A stretch of DNA of 37,384 nucleotides, from contig NZ_LR734871.1 of assembly GCF_900010725.2 (NCBI RefSeq), forward strand, positions 122,496-159,879, read 5' to 3'. Below, in pieces: positions 24,939-32,791 of this stretch. The translations under genes and the position numbers were made by a program. Below the pieces are notes generated by a model. That model saw only the letters and a list, made by a program, of their open reading frames with translations, did not search any database and was not told the origin of the DNA. This DNA comes from Planktothrix serta PCC 8927. Lineage in GTDB: Bacteria > Cyanobacteriota > Cyanobacteriia > Cyanobacteriales > Microcoleaceae. Position 1 is the first letter of the stretch. Each line of letters starts with the position of its first letter.

Positions 24939-26225
24939 GTGAACACTTATGATTCCCCTTTAACAGCCTTACAACGGGGTAACTGGTTCAAACTCATTTG
25001 CGGAGCCAGTTATCAACATCACGGCGCGGTGAGAAGTTTAACCTTGGCATACACCCTAGCCGGCGCCGACTGCATTGACGTGGCGGCTGATCCGGCAGTA
25101 ATTGCGATCGCTCAGGAGGCCTTAGCAGAAGCCGAATCTTTAGGGCAACAAGCCCAAGCATTAGGATTTGGCTATCGTTATCGTCCCTGGTTAATGGTCA
25201 GTCTCAATGATGGAGAAGATCCCCATTTTCGCAAAGCCGAATTTGAGGCGACGGCTTGCCCATCCAGTTGTTGGCGACCTTGCGAAACGGTTTGTCCGAC
25301 GGATGCGATCGCATTTTCCTCGATGAAATCCGGTGTCATCGATCAACTCTGCTATGGCTGTGGACGCTGTATTGCGATTTGTCCCAGTGATCTAATTTAC
25401 GCTCGATCTTATGTCTTCCGCCCCGATGAGATAGCACCGTTAGTGTTACAAACCGGAATAGATGCCCTAGAAATTCATACCCAAATTGGACGCGAAACCG
25501 ACTTTAAACGGCTATGGAATAGTATCCAACCCCATTTAGACAAGCTCAAACTGGTTGCCATTAGCTGCCCTGACGGCAAGGGTGTAGTGGAATATCTGCA
25601 AACCTTATCCGAACAGATCACACCCGTTGAATTGCCGTTAATCTGGCAAACCGATGGACGACCCATGAGTGGAGATATTGGGGCGGGTACAACCGTCGCC
25701 AGTGTGAAACTTGCTCAAAAAATTTTGGCTGCCAATTTACCGGGATATGTACAACTTGCGGGTGGCACAAACGATTATACTGTAGCCAAGCTCAAATCCC
25801 TTGGGCTTTTACGCTCACCTGTTCCCGATCATCCTTCCGTGGTCAAACCCGTTTTTCCAAATCCCTATAGAACACCAACGACGACAAATTTTGAAAACGG
25901 TATACAGTCTACAGACGAGTCGGGGGCAGCAGTCTCTACTGACCGTCATCGGGTAGCAGGTGTGGCGTATGGTAGCTATGCCCGTGTGCTGTTGTCACCA
26001 ATTTTAGAGCAGTTAGAATCCCTCTCCCCTCCTAAATTCCAGGGGGTATGCCCTTCTGGGGAGGAATTGATCACCCCTAAATCTCAACCCTTGAGTCAGG
26101 ACGAGACGTTTTACCGGGTAGAGAGACAGAAGAATGTGTCCCTACTCGAAGCTAACCCTGACTTGCTGTGGCAAGCAGTGGCTAAAGCCTCAACCCTCGT
26201 TTCCCAACTCAAATCAGTTAGATGA
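24939..26225 (+). CDS. ldpA: LdpA-type circadian input iron-sulfur protein
   Basis: In Synechococcus, LdpA senses the redox state and passes light-dependent information to the Kai clock. The 428-residue protein has the conserved NWFKLICGASYQHH near the N-terminus, GADCIDVAADPAVIA, then two 4Fe-4S motifs: Cys107, 111, 115 and 119 in CPSSCWRPCETVCP, and Cys138, 141, 144 and 148 in CYGCGRCIAICP. The C-terminal half contains a PGYVQLAGGTNDYTVAKLKS segment and a GVAYGSYARVLLSPIL segment. The frame opens at a TTG (24894), but the GTG at 24939 fits the family N-terminus better; neither has a strong Shine-Dalgarno. The gene is followed by a heptamer array and the Ycf45-like gene, probably in one transcript. 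Confidence 0.9.
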   Translation: MNTYDSPLTALQRGNWFKLICGASYQHHGAVRSLTLAYTLAGADCIDVAADPAVIAIAQEALAEAESLGQQAQALGFGYRYRPWLMVSLNDGEDPHFRKAEFEATACPSSCWRPCETVCPTDAIAFSSMKSGVIDQLCYGCGRCIAICPSDLIYARSYVFRPDEIAPLVLQTGIDALEIHTQIGRETDFKRLWNSIQPHLDKLKLVAISCPDGKGVVEYLQTLSEQITPVELPLIWQTDGRPMSGDIGAGTTVASVKLAQKILAANLPGYVQLAGGTNDYTVAKLKSLGLLRSPVPDHPSVVKPVFPNPYRTPTTTNFENGIQSTDESGAAVSTDRHRVAGVAYGSYARVLLSPILEQLESLSPPKFQGVCPSGEELITPKSQPLSQDETFYRVERQKNVSLLEANPDLLWQAVAKASTLVSQLKSVR

Positions 26226-26230
26226 CTGTT

Positions 26231-26258
26231 CCCTGTTCCCTGTTCCCTGTTCCCTGTT
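26231..26258. repeat. CCCTGTT STRR array forming the leader of the Ycf45-like gene
   Basis: Four perfect CCCTGTT units end one base before the ATG at 26260. They occupy the place of a Shine-Dalgarno and nearly the entire gap after ldpA. Confidence 0.9.
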
Positions 26259-26259
26259 T

Positions 26260-27999
26260 ATGCAAATTACAGACGACCTGAATAGATTACTCGAAATTGT
26301 TCCCGATGAAATTCGGCAGAAATTGCAGCAGCATCCCCAACGAGACAGTCTGATTGAGATTGTCATGGATTTGGGCCGTCTTCCAGAGGCTCGTTTTCCG
26401 TCCCAAGCCGAATATCTCTCAGACACACCCGTCTCTTGGGAAGATCTGGAGCATTGTATCTCGCAGATCGGAGAGTTTAGTGGTGACAACCGAGCCGGCT
26501 TATCTCAAACTTTGCATCGCATTAGTGCAATTCGCAACCGTACCGGAAAAATTATCGGCTTAACTTGTCGGGTAGGTCGAGCCATTTTTGGGAAAATTGG
26601 CATGATCCGGGATTTGGTAGAAACGGGTCAATCCATCCTACTTCTGGGTCGTCCAGGGGTGGGAAAAACAACAGCACTGCGAGAAATTACTCGTGTGTTA
26701 GCGGATGAGTTAGAGAAGCGGGTGGTGATTATTGACACCAGTAATGAAATTGCTGGGGATGGAGATGTTCCCCATCCTGCCATTGGTCGAGCGCGTCGGA
26801 TGCAGGTGGCTCGTCCTGAACTCCAACATCAAGTCATGATTGAGGCAGTCGAGAACCATATGCCCCAAGTGATTGTGATTGATGAGATTGGAACAGAATT
26901 AGAAGCTTTAGCGGCTCGAACCATTGCTGAACGGGGGGTACAGTTGATTGGCACGGCCCATGGCAACCGGATTGAGAATTTAATGAAAAACCCAACTTTA
27001 GCCGATTTAATTGGGGGAATTCAAGCGGTGACGTTAGGAGATGATGAAGCTCGACGTCGGGGTTCTCAAAAAACCGTGTTAGAGCGCAAAGCACCCCCAA
27101 CCTTTGATATTGCTATTGAAATGTTGGAGCAACAACGCTGGGTTGTGCATGAATCTGTTTCGATGACGATTGATCATCTCTTACGGGGACTGCAACCGAC
27201 GTTGGAAGTTCGCACGATGAATGATGAGGGTGAAGTTAGTATTTTTCAAGAACGATATACTCCCACGGCTCAAGTTTCTTTGGAGGGACGCGCGGCGATG
27301 AAATCCCGTGAGCCGGTGGCGGCAATTCCCGGTATTCGAGGGTTGCGAGGTTCGGGGAAAATGATGCCTGTTCCTACCGAAAGCACGGTATCGGAATCTC
27401 AATATTTTGAACAACTCTTAGAACAGTCTTTTTCTGCTGTTACACCCCTACACGCTGATGAAGAATTCCCTTTTATTAAAAATATTGGGGAGGGTTCGTC
27501 TTTAAATATTTATCCTTATGGGATTCCTCGCCATCAAATTGAACAGGTGATTCAAACGCTATCTTTACCTGTAATCCTGACGAAGGATATTGATAGTGCA
27601 GATCTAGTGTTGGCGTTGCGATCGCATATTCGGAATCAATCCAAGCTGCGACACATGGCAAAAACTCGTCAAGTTCCGATTCATACAATTAAATCAGGAA
27701 CTGCACCTCAAATTGCACGAGCGTTGAGGCGTTTATTGAACATGGAAGATCCCAGCACCCCGGAAATTGCGGATTTGACTTTGTTTGCGGCGAGTGGTTC
27801 TTCTGATGAAATTGAAGCTTTAGAGGAAGCGCGTTTAGCTGTAGAACAAATTGTCATTCCGAAAGGACAACCTGTAGAGTTGCTTCCCCGGTCTCCCCAA
27901 GTTAGAAAAATGCAACATGAACTGGTAGAACATTATCGGTTAAAGTCTAATAGTTTTGGGGAAGAACCGAACCGTCGTTTAAGAATTTATCCGGCTTGA
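26260..27999 (+). CDS. Ycf45-like AAA ATPase with C-terminal R3H domain
   Basis: The 579-residue protein belongs to the cyanobacterial/plastid Ycf45 group, related in its ATPase to SpoIIIAA. A helical N-terminal region (1-100) precedes the ATPase: Walker A LLGRPGVGKTTALREI (128-143), VVIIDTSNEIAGDGDVPHPA, Walker B VIVIDEIGTELEALAART (204-221) and sensor region IGTAHGNRIENL. After a variable linker and a second folded segment (about 390-490), the extreme C-terminus carries the R3H motif (RKMQHELVEHYRLKS...EEPNRRLRIYP), which binds single-stranded nucleic acid in other proteins. The exact cellular role is unknown. The frame opens at 26134 inside ldpA, but the ATG at 26260 gives the standard start. 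Confidence 0.88.
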   Translation: MQITDDLNRLLEIVPDEIRQKLQQHPQRDSLIEIVMDLGRLPEARFPSQAEYLSDTPVSWEDLEHCISQIGEFSGDNRAGLSQTLHRISAIRNRTGKIIGLTCRVGRAIFGKIGMIRDLVETGQSILLLGRPGVGKTTALREITRVLADELEKRVVIIDTSNEIAGDGDVPHPAIGRARRMQVARPELQHQVMIEAVENHMPQVIVIDEIGTELEALAARTIAERGVQLIGTAHGNRIENLMKNPTLADLIGGIQAVTLGDDEARRRGSQKTVLERKAPPTFDIAIEMLEQQRWVVHESVSMTIDHLLRGLQPTLEVRTMNDEGEVSIFQERYTPTAQVSLEGRAAMKSREPVAAIPGIRGLRGSGKMMPVPTESTVSESQYFEQLLEQSFSAVTPLHADEEFPFIKNIGEGSSLNIYPYGIPRHQIEQVIQTLSLPVILTKDIDSADLVLALRSHIRNQSKLRHMAKTRQVPIHTIKSGTAPQIARALRRLLNMEDPSTPEIADLTLFAASGSSDEIEALEEARLAVEQIVIPKGQPVELLPRSPQVRKMQHELVEHYRLKSNSFGEEPNRRLRIYPA

Positions 28000-28035
28000 A
28001 TCAGTTATCAGTTATCAGTTATCAGTTATCAGTTG
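28000..28035. repeat. TTATCAG STRR array after the Ycf45-like gene
   Basis: Four tandem TTATCAG units begin directly after the stop codon. Confidence 0.9.
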
Positions 28036-28097
28036 AGGGTTAGTATAATCAATTGGATGTTAGGAAATGAATAATTAGTTAATGACAAGAGGTATTG

Positions 28098-28301
28098 ATG
28101 AGTGATGAAGGATTATGTCAAAAAAGCTTGGTTTATGATAAAGCTTATAAATTTGCAATTCGGGTTGTTAATGCTTATAAATATCTGACTCAAAATAAGC
28201 AGGAGTGGGTTTTGTCTAAGCAGTTAATTAGAAGTGGTACATCAATCAGTGATCAGTTACCAGTTATCAGTTATCAGTGCAATAATTGGCTAATTCCTTA
28301 A
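28098..28301 (+). pseudogene. truncated four-helix-bundle (23S rRNA IVP-like) protein
   Basis: The ATG at 28098 has AGAGG five bases upstream. The first 47 or so residues, LVYDKAYKFAIRVVNAYKYL then TQNKQEWVLSKQLIRSGTSI, match the N-terminal half of the small four-helix-bundle family (TIGR02436-like), in which this segment normally continues as ...SISANVEEA. Here, after ...GTSIS, the frame runs into TTATCAG-type repeats (about 28247-28278) and ends with the repeat-encoded DQLPVISYQCNNWLIP. About 60-70 residues of the normal protein are missing and no downstream half is seen. A gene broken by a repeat array is the best reading. Confidence 0.65.
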
Positions 28302-28416
28302 CTGTTAGCTATTAATTTTTGACTCTTAGTTCTTAACTGATGACTGATAACTATAACCAATAACCAATAACTGATAACCAATAACTGATAACTGATGACT
28401 GATAACTGATAACTAT
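28246..28416. repeat. extended STRR region before cheR
   Basis: TTATCAG units (28258-28278), then ACTGATA, ACTGATG and CCAATAA-type units from about 28335 run right up to the cheR ATG. The 115 bases between the stub gene and cheR contain nothing else recognisable. Confidence 0.85.
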
Positions 28417-29988
28417 ATGGAACCAGAACTAATCAAACTTTTTATTCAACTGATTGCAACTCAAACGGGGTTATCTATTCGTTTGCAAGACTATGCTGGA
28501 TTAGCTCAAAAAATCAAGATGCGAGTTAAAGCTTTAAAGCTACCCAACCCTCAAGCTTACTTAAATTTATTAAGCACCGATACCCCTACAAGTCAACAGG
28601 AATGGAAACAATTAATTCCTTTAATTACAACAATTGAGAGTTATTTTTTTCGAGATCAAGGGCAAATTAATCTTCTGCGAAAGGTGATTTTACCCGAATT
28701 AATTGCCTCCCGACATCAAACCAAAACCTTAACGCTTTGGAGTGCAGGTTGTTCGACGGGAGAAGAACCCTATACCCTGTCAATTTTGTTGCAACAGTTA
28801 ATTCCAGATTGGGTGAGTTGGAATATTCATATTTTGGCAACAGATGTCAATGAAGAAGCCTTACAAAAGGCAAGACAAGGGTTATATACACCTTGGTCTT
28901 TTCGCATGGTTGACTTAGAATTGAGAAATCAATATTTTTTGCCCCAAGGACAGAATTGGAAAATTAATGCACTGACTCAGTATTCTGTTGATTTTTTTAA
29001 TTTGAATTTAGTTAAAGATATCTATTACTATCCCAATTATACCCCAATTCAAGACGTTGATTTAATTATTTGTCGAAATGTTTTTGTTTATTTTGCTAAA
29101 GAGTATATCAACCAAGTTATTTCTAAGTTTTATAATGTTTTGAAACCGAGAGGTTATTTAATAACAGGTCATGCGGAATTACAAAATCAGGATAACCTGA
29201 AACTATTTCAAGCTAAAATTTATCCTGAGTCTATGATTTATCAACGACCTACTATTGATTTGGTACAAGAATCTTTAAGAGGTCAAGAAAATTTAATTGT
29301 TGACCGGGTTAATATTTTGGATAATCTATTATCTTCATCTTGGAAAAGTCAGGTACATACGCGCTTAGATCAGCATAGCGATAATCATCAATCCGAAACT
29401 TCAAAATTACCCCAAAAAAGTTTAGAAGAGGCAAAACGATATTTTAAGAACAAACAATATGGAATAGCTATTCAAAAGGCTGAACAATTCCTTCAAACTC
29501 ATAACTCTTATTTGAGAAATAGGGAACTGGAAATTGCCAGACAAGAAGAAAGAACTGAAAACACCAAAAACCTTAAAGCTGAAACTCAATTTGATGCTTA
29601 TTATTTATTAGCACAAGCATCAGCAAATCTAGGACAATATGAACAAGCAACCTTTTATTGTCAAAAAGCAATTGAAATAGATTCCTTATCTATTCTGACC
29701 TATTATTTACTGCTGCATATTGCCCAAGAACAGGAAGATTTAGCCGGAGCAAAATTATTGTCAAAACGAATTATTTATCTGCTTCCCTCATCGATTCCAG
29801 CCTATCTGGAACTCGCATCAATTTATGAGATGGAAGAAGATTACACCAGAGCAGCTAAAATGTACAATACCGCTTTAGAACTTCTTAAATCTTTACCTCC
29901 CAGTATGGCAATTGAACATTTAGAAGGAGTAACGGCTCAAGATTTAATTGTTTTTTTAGAAAAGAAACACATAGTTGTTGACTGTTGA
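28417..29988 (+). CDS. cheR: CheR-type chemoreceptor methyltransferase with TPR domain
   Basis: CheR methylates glutamates on chemoreceptors using S-adenosylmethionine, adapting signalling sensitivity. The 523-residue protein has the N-terminal helical domain (1-75), the family motif ESYFFRDQGQ (74-83), the SAM-binding SAGCSTGEEPYTLSILL (109-125), the acidic ATDVNEEAL (141-149) and ICRNVFVYFAKEYINQVI (218-235). From about 335 to 510 there are TPR-like helical repeats (SLEEAKRYFKNKQYGIAIQK; YYLLAQASANLGQYEQATFY), which in other CheR proteins mediate protein contacts. The ATG directly abuts a repeat array and has no Shine-Dalgarno. The last residues (IVVDC) and the TGA stop are encoded by a TTGACTG repeat, so the original C-terminus was probably altered. 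Confidence 0.95.
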   Translation: MEPELIKLFIQLIATQTGLSIRLQDYAGLAQKIKMRVKALKLPNPQAYLNLLSTDTPTSQQEWKQLIPLITTIESYFFRDQGQINLLRKVILPELIASRHQTKTLTLWSAGCSTGEEPYTLSILLQQLIPDWVSWNIHILATDVNEEALQKARQGLYTPWSFRMVDLELRNQYFLPQGQNWKINALTQYSVDFFNLNLVKDIYYYPNYTPIQDVDLIICRNVFVYFAKEYINQVISKFYNVLKPRGYLITGHAELQNQDNLKLFQAKIYPESMIYQRPTIDLVQESLRGQENLIVDRVNILDNLLSSSWKSQVHTRLDQHSDNHQSETSKLPQKSLEEAKRYFKNKQYGIAIQKAEQFLQTHNSYLRNRELEIARQEERTENTKNLKAETQFDAYYLLAQASANLGQYEQATFYCQKAIEIDSLSILTYYLLLHIAQEQEDLAGAKLLSKRIIYLLPSSIPAYLELASIYEMEEDYTRAAKMYNTALELLKSLPPSMAIEHLEGVTAQDLIVFLEKKHIVVDC

Positions 29989-30056
29989 CTATTGACTATT
30001 GACTGATTACTATTTATTCCCTGTTCCCTGTTCCCTGTTCCCTGTTCCCTGTTCCC
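29972..30056. repeat. STRR arrays between cheR and cheW
   Basis: TTGACTG/TTGACTA units (from about 29975) supply the cheR stop codon. They are followed by about five CCCTGTT units (30019-30053) leading to the cheW start. Confidence 0.9.
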
Positions 30057-30065
30057 TTACTAATT

Positions 30066-31154
30066 ATGTCTTATCTAATTTTTGCATTAAAGTTGATGCG
30101 TTATGCGATCGCCGCTTCTGTGGTTCAAGAAATTTTCTTTTTACCTGAACTAACGCCAATTCCCTCAGCACCTGCTGATTTAGTCGGTTTAATTAATTTA
30201 CGAGGAGAGTTACTTCCGGTGATTGATCTAACGATTCGATTGGGTTATCCTCAACCGAATTATACGTTATCCAATAGCGTGATTATCTTAAAATTTAATA
30301 ACATTAGATTAGGGATTATTGTTAATCAAGTCTATGAAGTTCAGAGGATTGCTACCGATGCAATTCAAACAGAACTGGCTGATCACCTTCAACAGGAATA
30401 TAATTCCGTTCATCCCTCCTATTATCTTCAAGGAATTTCTCAAGTCGATGAGCATTTGGTAATGGTTTTGAATCCCGAAACATTAATCCAATATATGAGT
30501 CACTCCCTCACAGATTTTAATTTAGATATAGAGGGGATCAATTTGGAAGAAAATCAACAGCATTTACCCCCAGATTCTTCTACAAAAATTAACTTCAGAA
30601 AACCCCAAAATTTGGTTTTTTGTCCCGATGCAACCCCAGAAGAACGGACAATTTTTCAAGAACGAGCTAAAAATTTAAGGCGTTCTATTGATAACCAAGA
30701 TTTTGCCGGGTTAGTTCCTTTAGCGGTAATTGGCTTAAGCGAAGAATATTTTGGTGTTAATTTAGAGATTATTCGAGAATTTACGGATATTCATCATGTT
30801 ACACCGATTCCTTGTACTCCCCCTCATATTGTGGGGAATATGAATTTACGCGGGGAAATCTTAACATTAGTTGATATTCGAGGCTTGGTAAATTTACCGT
30901 TAGAAACCTCTCAGGGATTATCCAAAGCTATGATTGTTAAAATTAATGATATTGTAGCGGGAATTATCGTGGAAGGAATTTTTGATGTCATGTACTTAAA
31001 AGAATCCGAGATTAAAACCATTCCCACGGCTATTCATTTAAAACAGGATGAATACTTACAAGGTACGGCTTTTTATCAAGACAAAATGATGAGTATCCTT
31101 AATGTTACAAAAATTATGACTCAAGGCGAATTAGTTATTGATCAAGAGGTTTAG
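30066..31154 (+). CDS. cheW: double-domain CheW coupling protein
   Basis: CheW links chemoreceptors to the CheA kinase. The 362-residue protein contains two CheW domains in tandem. Domain 1 (about 1-150) has YAIAASVVQEIFFLPELTPI and PADLVGLINLRGELLPVIDL. Domain 2 (about 215-355) has EEYFGVNLEIIREFTDIHHV and PHIVGNMNLRGEILTLVDIR. The two are joined by a polar linker of about 60 residues. Most CheW proteins have one domain; a double form could bridge two partners in the array. The ATG at 30066 follows a CCCTGTT array with no clear Shine-Dalgarno. It lies between cheR and the receptor. Confidence 0.94.
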   Translation: MSYLIFALKLMRYAIAASVVQEIFFLPELTPIPSAPADLVGLINLRGELLPVIDLTIRLGYPQPNYTLSNSVIILKFNNIRLGIIVNQVYEVQRIATDAIQTELADHLQQEYNSVHPSYYLQGISQVDEHLVMVLNPETLIQYMSHSLTDFNLDIEGINLEENQQHLPPDSSTKINFRKPQNLVFCPDATPEERTIFQERAKNLRRSIDNQDFAGLVPLAVIGLSEEYFGVNLEIIREFTDIHHVTPIPCTPPHIVGNMNLRGEILTLVDIRGLVNLPLETSQGLSKAMIVKINDIVAGIIVEGIFDVMYLKESEIKTIPTAIHLKQDEYLQGTAFYQDKMMSILNVTKIMTQGELVIDQEV

Positions 31155-31274
31155 TTGTGTTCTAATAAGAGTAAATTTTAGATATCAGTTAGCCGTCAAC
31201 AGTCGTAGAGGCGGGGTAACCCTCCCCCTACCCGTCAACCACCAACTACCAACCTCCAACCCCCAAAAATCATA

Positions 31275-32720
31275 ATGTTTAACAATTTAAAATTAAGAGA
31301 ACGGTTATTATTGGGATATAGCATACCTGTACTTTTGTTTATGGGATTAACTGGGTTAGTTTATACCAATATTAATCAAGTTGCTAATATGTTTAAAGAA
31401 GCTGAACGGGTTCAAGAAGTGATTTTAAAAGTTAACTTGATAGAACGAGGTTCCCAAGGAATGATTCGGAGCTTAAGAGGATACTTGGTGTTAAAAGATC
31501 AAGAATTTTTAAATGAATATAGTTCCGCTTTAATCACTTATCGAGAAGCCGCTAAAGCCCTGGAATCTTTAATTTATATTCCAGAGCAAAAACAACGCTT
31601 AGAAAGACTTAATACCTTAGTTAATCAATATGATCAAATAGCTCAACAAGGTTTTGCACTGGTGAATGAAGGTAAATTGCCTGAAGCTATTGAAAAAGCT
31701 CGAATTGGAACTCAATATGTAGTCGAGTTTGATCGGATTAGCGATCAATTTTCTTTAACAGAATCTAATCTATTAACTCAGGAAAGGGCGAGAACAAAAG
31801 AAGCATTGCAGGGGTTATTATATGTGCTGGTTATAGGAGCATTAATAATTTTAGTCACAGTTGTTATTATTGCTTTATTAATTGCGATCAATATTGGGGG
31901 AACAATTCATCAAGCCACACAAGTTATAGCCACTTCTTCAACAGAAATTGCAGCTACCTTAGCAGAACAAGAACGAACGGCTAATCAACAAGCAGGTTCT
32001 GTTCATGAAACCACAACAACAATGGATGAATTGAGTGCTTCATCTCAATCAACGGCTGAACAAGCAGAGTCAGCGACTTATGGAGCTAAACAAGCTTTAG
32101 GATTAACAGAAGGAGGTAAAAAAGCTGTTAGTAGTACCTTAGAAGGGATGGGAAACCTTCAACAGAAAGTCGAAGCGATCGCCCAGCAAATTATTCGCTT
32201 AAGTGAACAAACCAATCAAATAGGAAATATTTCTGAATTGGTGAGTGACTTAGCTAATCAAACCAATATGTTAGCACTTAATGCCGCCGTCGAAGCCGTT
32301 CGAGCCGGAGAACATGGGAAAGGATTTGCTGTTGTCGCGACAGAAATTCGTAAATTAGCGGATGAAAGTCGAAAATCTGCTTTAAAAATAAATACCCTTG
32401 TAGCGGATATTTTAAGGGCAATTAATTCAACCGTAATGGCAACGGAAGAAGGGACAAAAACAGTTTTATCCAGTGTGGAATTAGCCAGAGAAACAGCCGA
32501 TACTTTTGCTGGAGTTGCTGAATCAGTAAATAATGTTGTTTTAAATAATCAACAAATTTCTCTCAATGTTAAGCAACAAGCGATCGCCATTGGACAAGTT
32601 TTAGAGGCGATGAATGCTTTAAGTCAAGGCGTCGGTGAAACCGCAAATGGATTAAGCCAAGCCAAAATCGGAATGCAAAAATTGAATGAAGTCGCCTTAG
32701 ATCTCAACTCCATTGTTTAA
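31275..32720 (+). CDS. methyl-accepting chemotaxis protein without a recognisable HAMP domain
   Basis: The 481-residue receptor has a first membrane segment (about 11-31, [19 protein letters not shown]), a helical extracytoplasmic sensor of about 145 residues resembling CHASE3 ([20 protein letters not shown]), and a second membrane segment (181-206). It then passes directly into a coiled coil with no typical HAMP. The signalling tip is clear: [20 protein letters not shown] then [20 protein letters not shown] (about 328-366). Glutamine/glutamate-rich heptads on either side (such as [20 protein letters not shown]) are likely methylation sites for the neighbouring CheR and CheB. The ligand cannot be told from sequence. 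The ATG at 31275 is used. Confidence 0.94.
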   Translation: MFNNLKLRERLLLGYSIPVLLFMGLTGLVYTNINQVANMFKEAERVQEVILKVNLIERGSQGMIRSLRGYLVLKDQEFLNEYSSALITYREAAKALESLIYIPEQKQRLERLNTLVNQYDQIAQQGFALVNEGKLPEAIEKARIGTQYVVEFDRISDQFSLTESNLLTQERARTKEALQGLLYVLVIGALIILVTVVIIALLIAINIGGTIHQATQVIATSSTEIAATLAEQERTANQQAGSVHETTTTMDELSASSQSTAEQAESATYGAKQALGLTEGGKKAVSSTLEGMGNLQQKVEAIAQQIIRLSEQTNQIGNISELVSDLANQTNMLALNAAVEAVRAGEHGKGFAVVATEIRKLADESRKSALKINTLVADILRAINSTVMATEEGTKTVLSSVELARETADTFAGVAESVNNVVLNNQQISLNVKQQAIAIGQVLEAMNALSQGVGETANGLSQAKIGMQKLNEVALDLNSIV

Positions 32721-32791
32721 TCAGTTTTCCATAAAAATCTATTCTATATCAATCATTCAAAATTAAATTAAAGTCAAAGGATGAAGTACCC

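Noticed and set aside
26134-26259. N-terminal extension of the Ycf45-like gene into ldpA
   Set aside because: The extra residues come from the ldpA coding sequence in another frame and from the CCCTGTT repeat.
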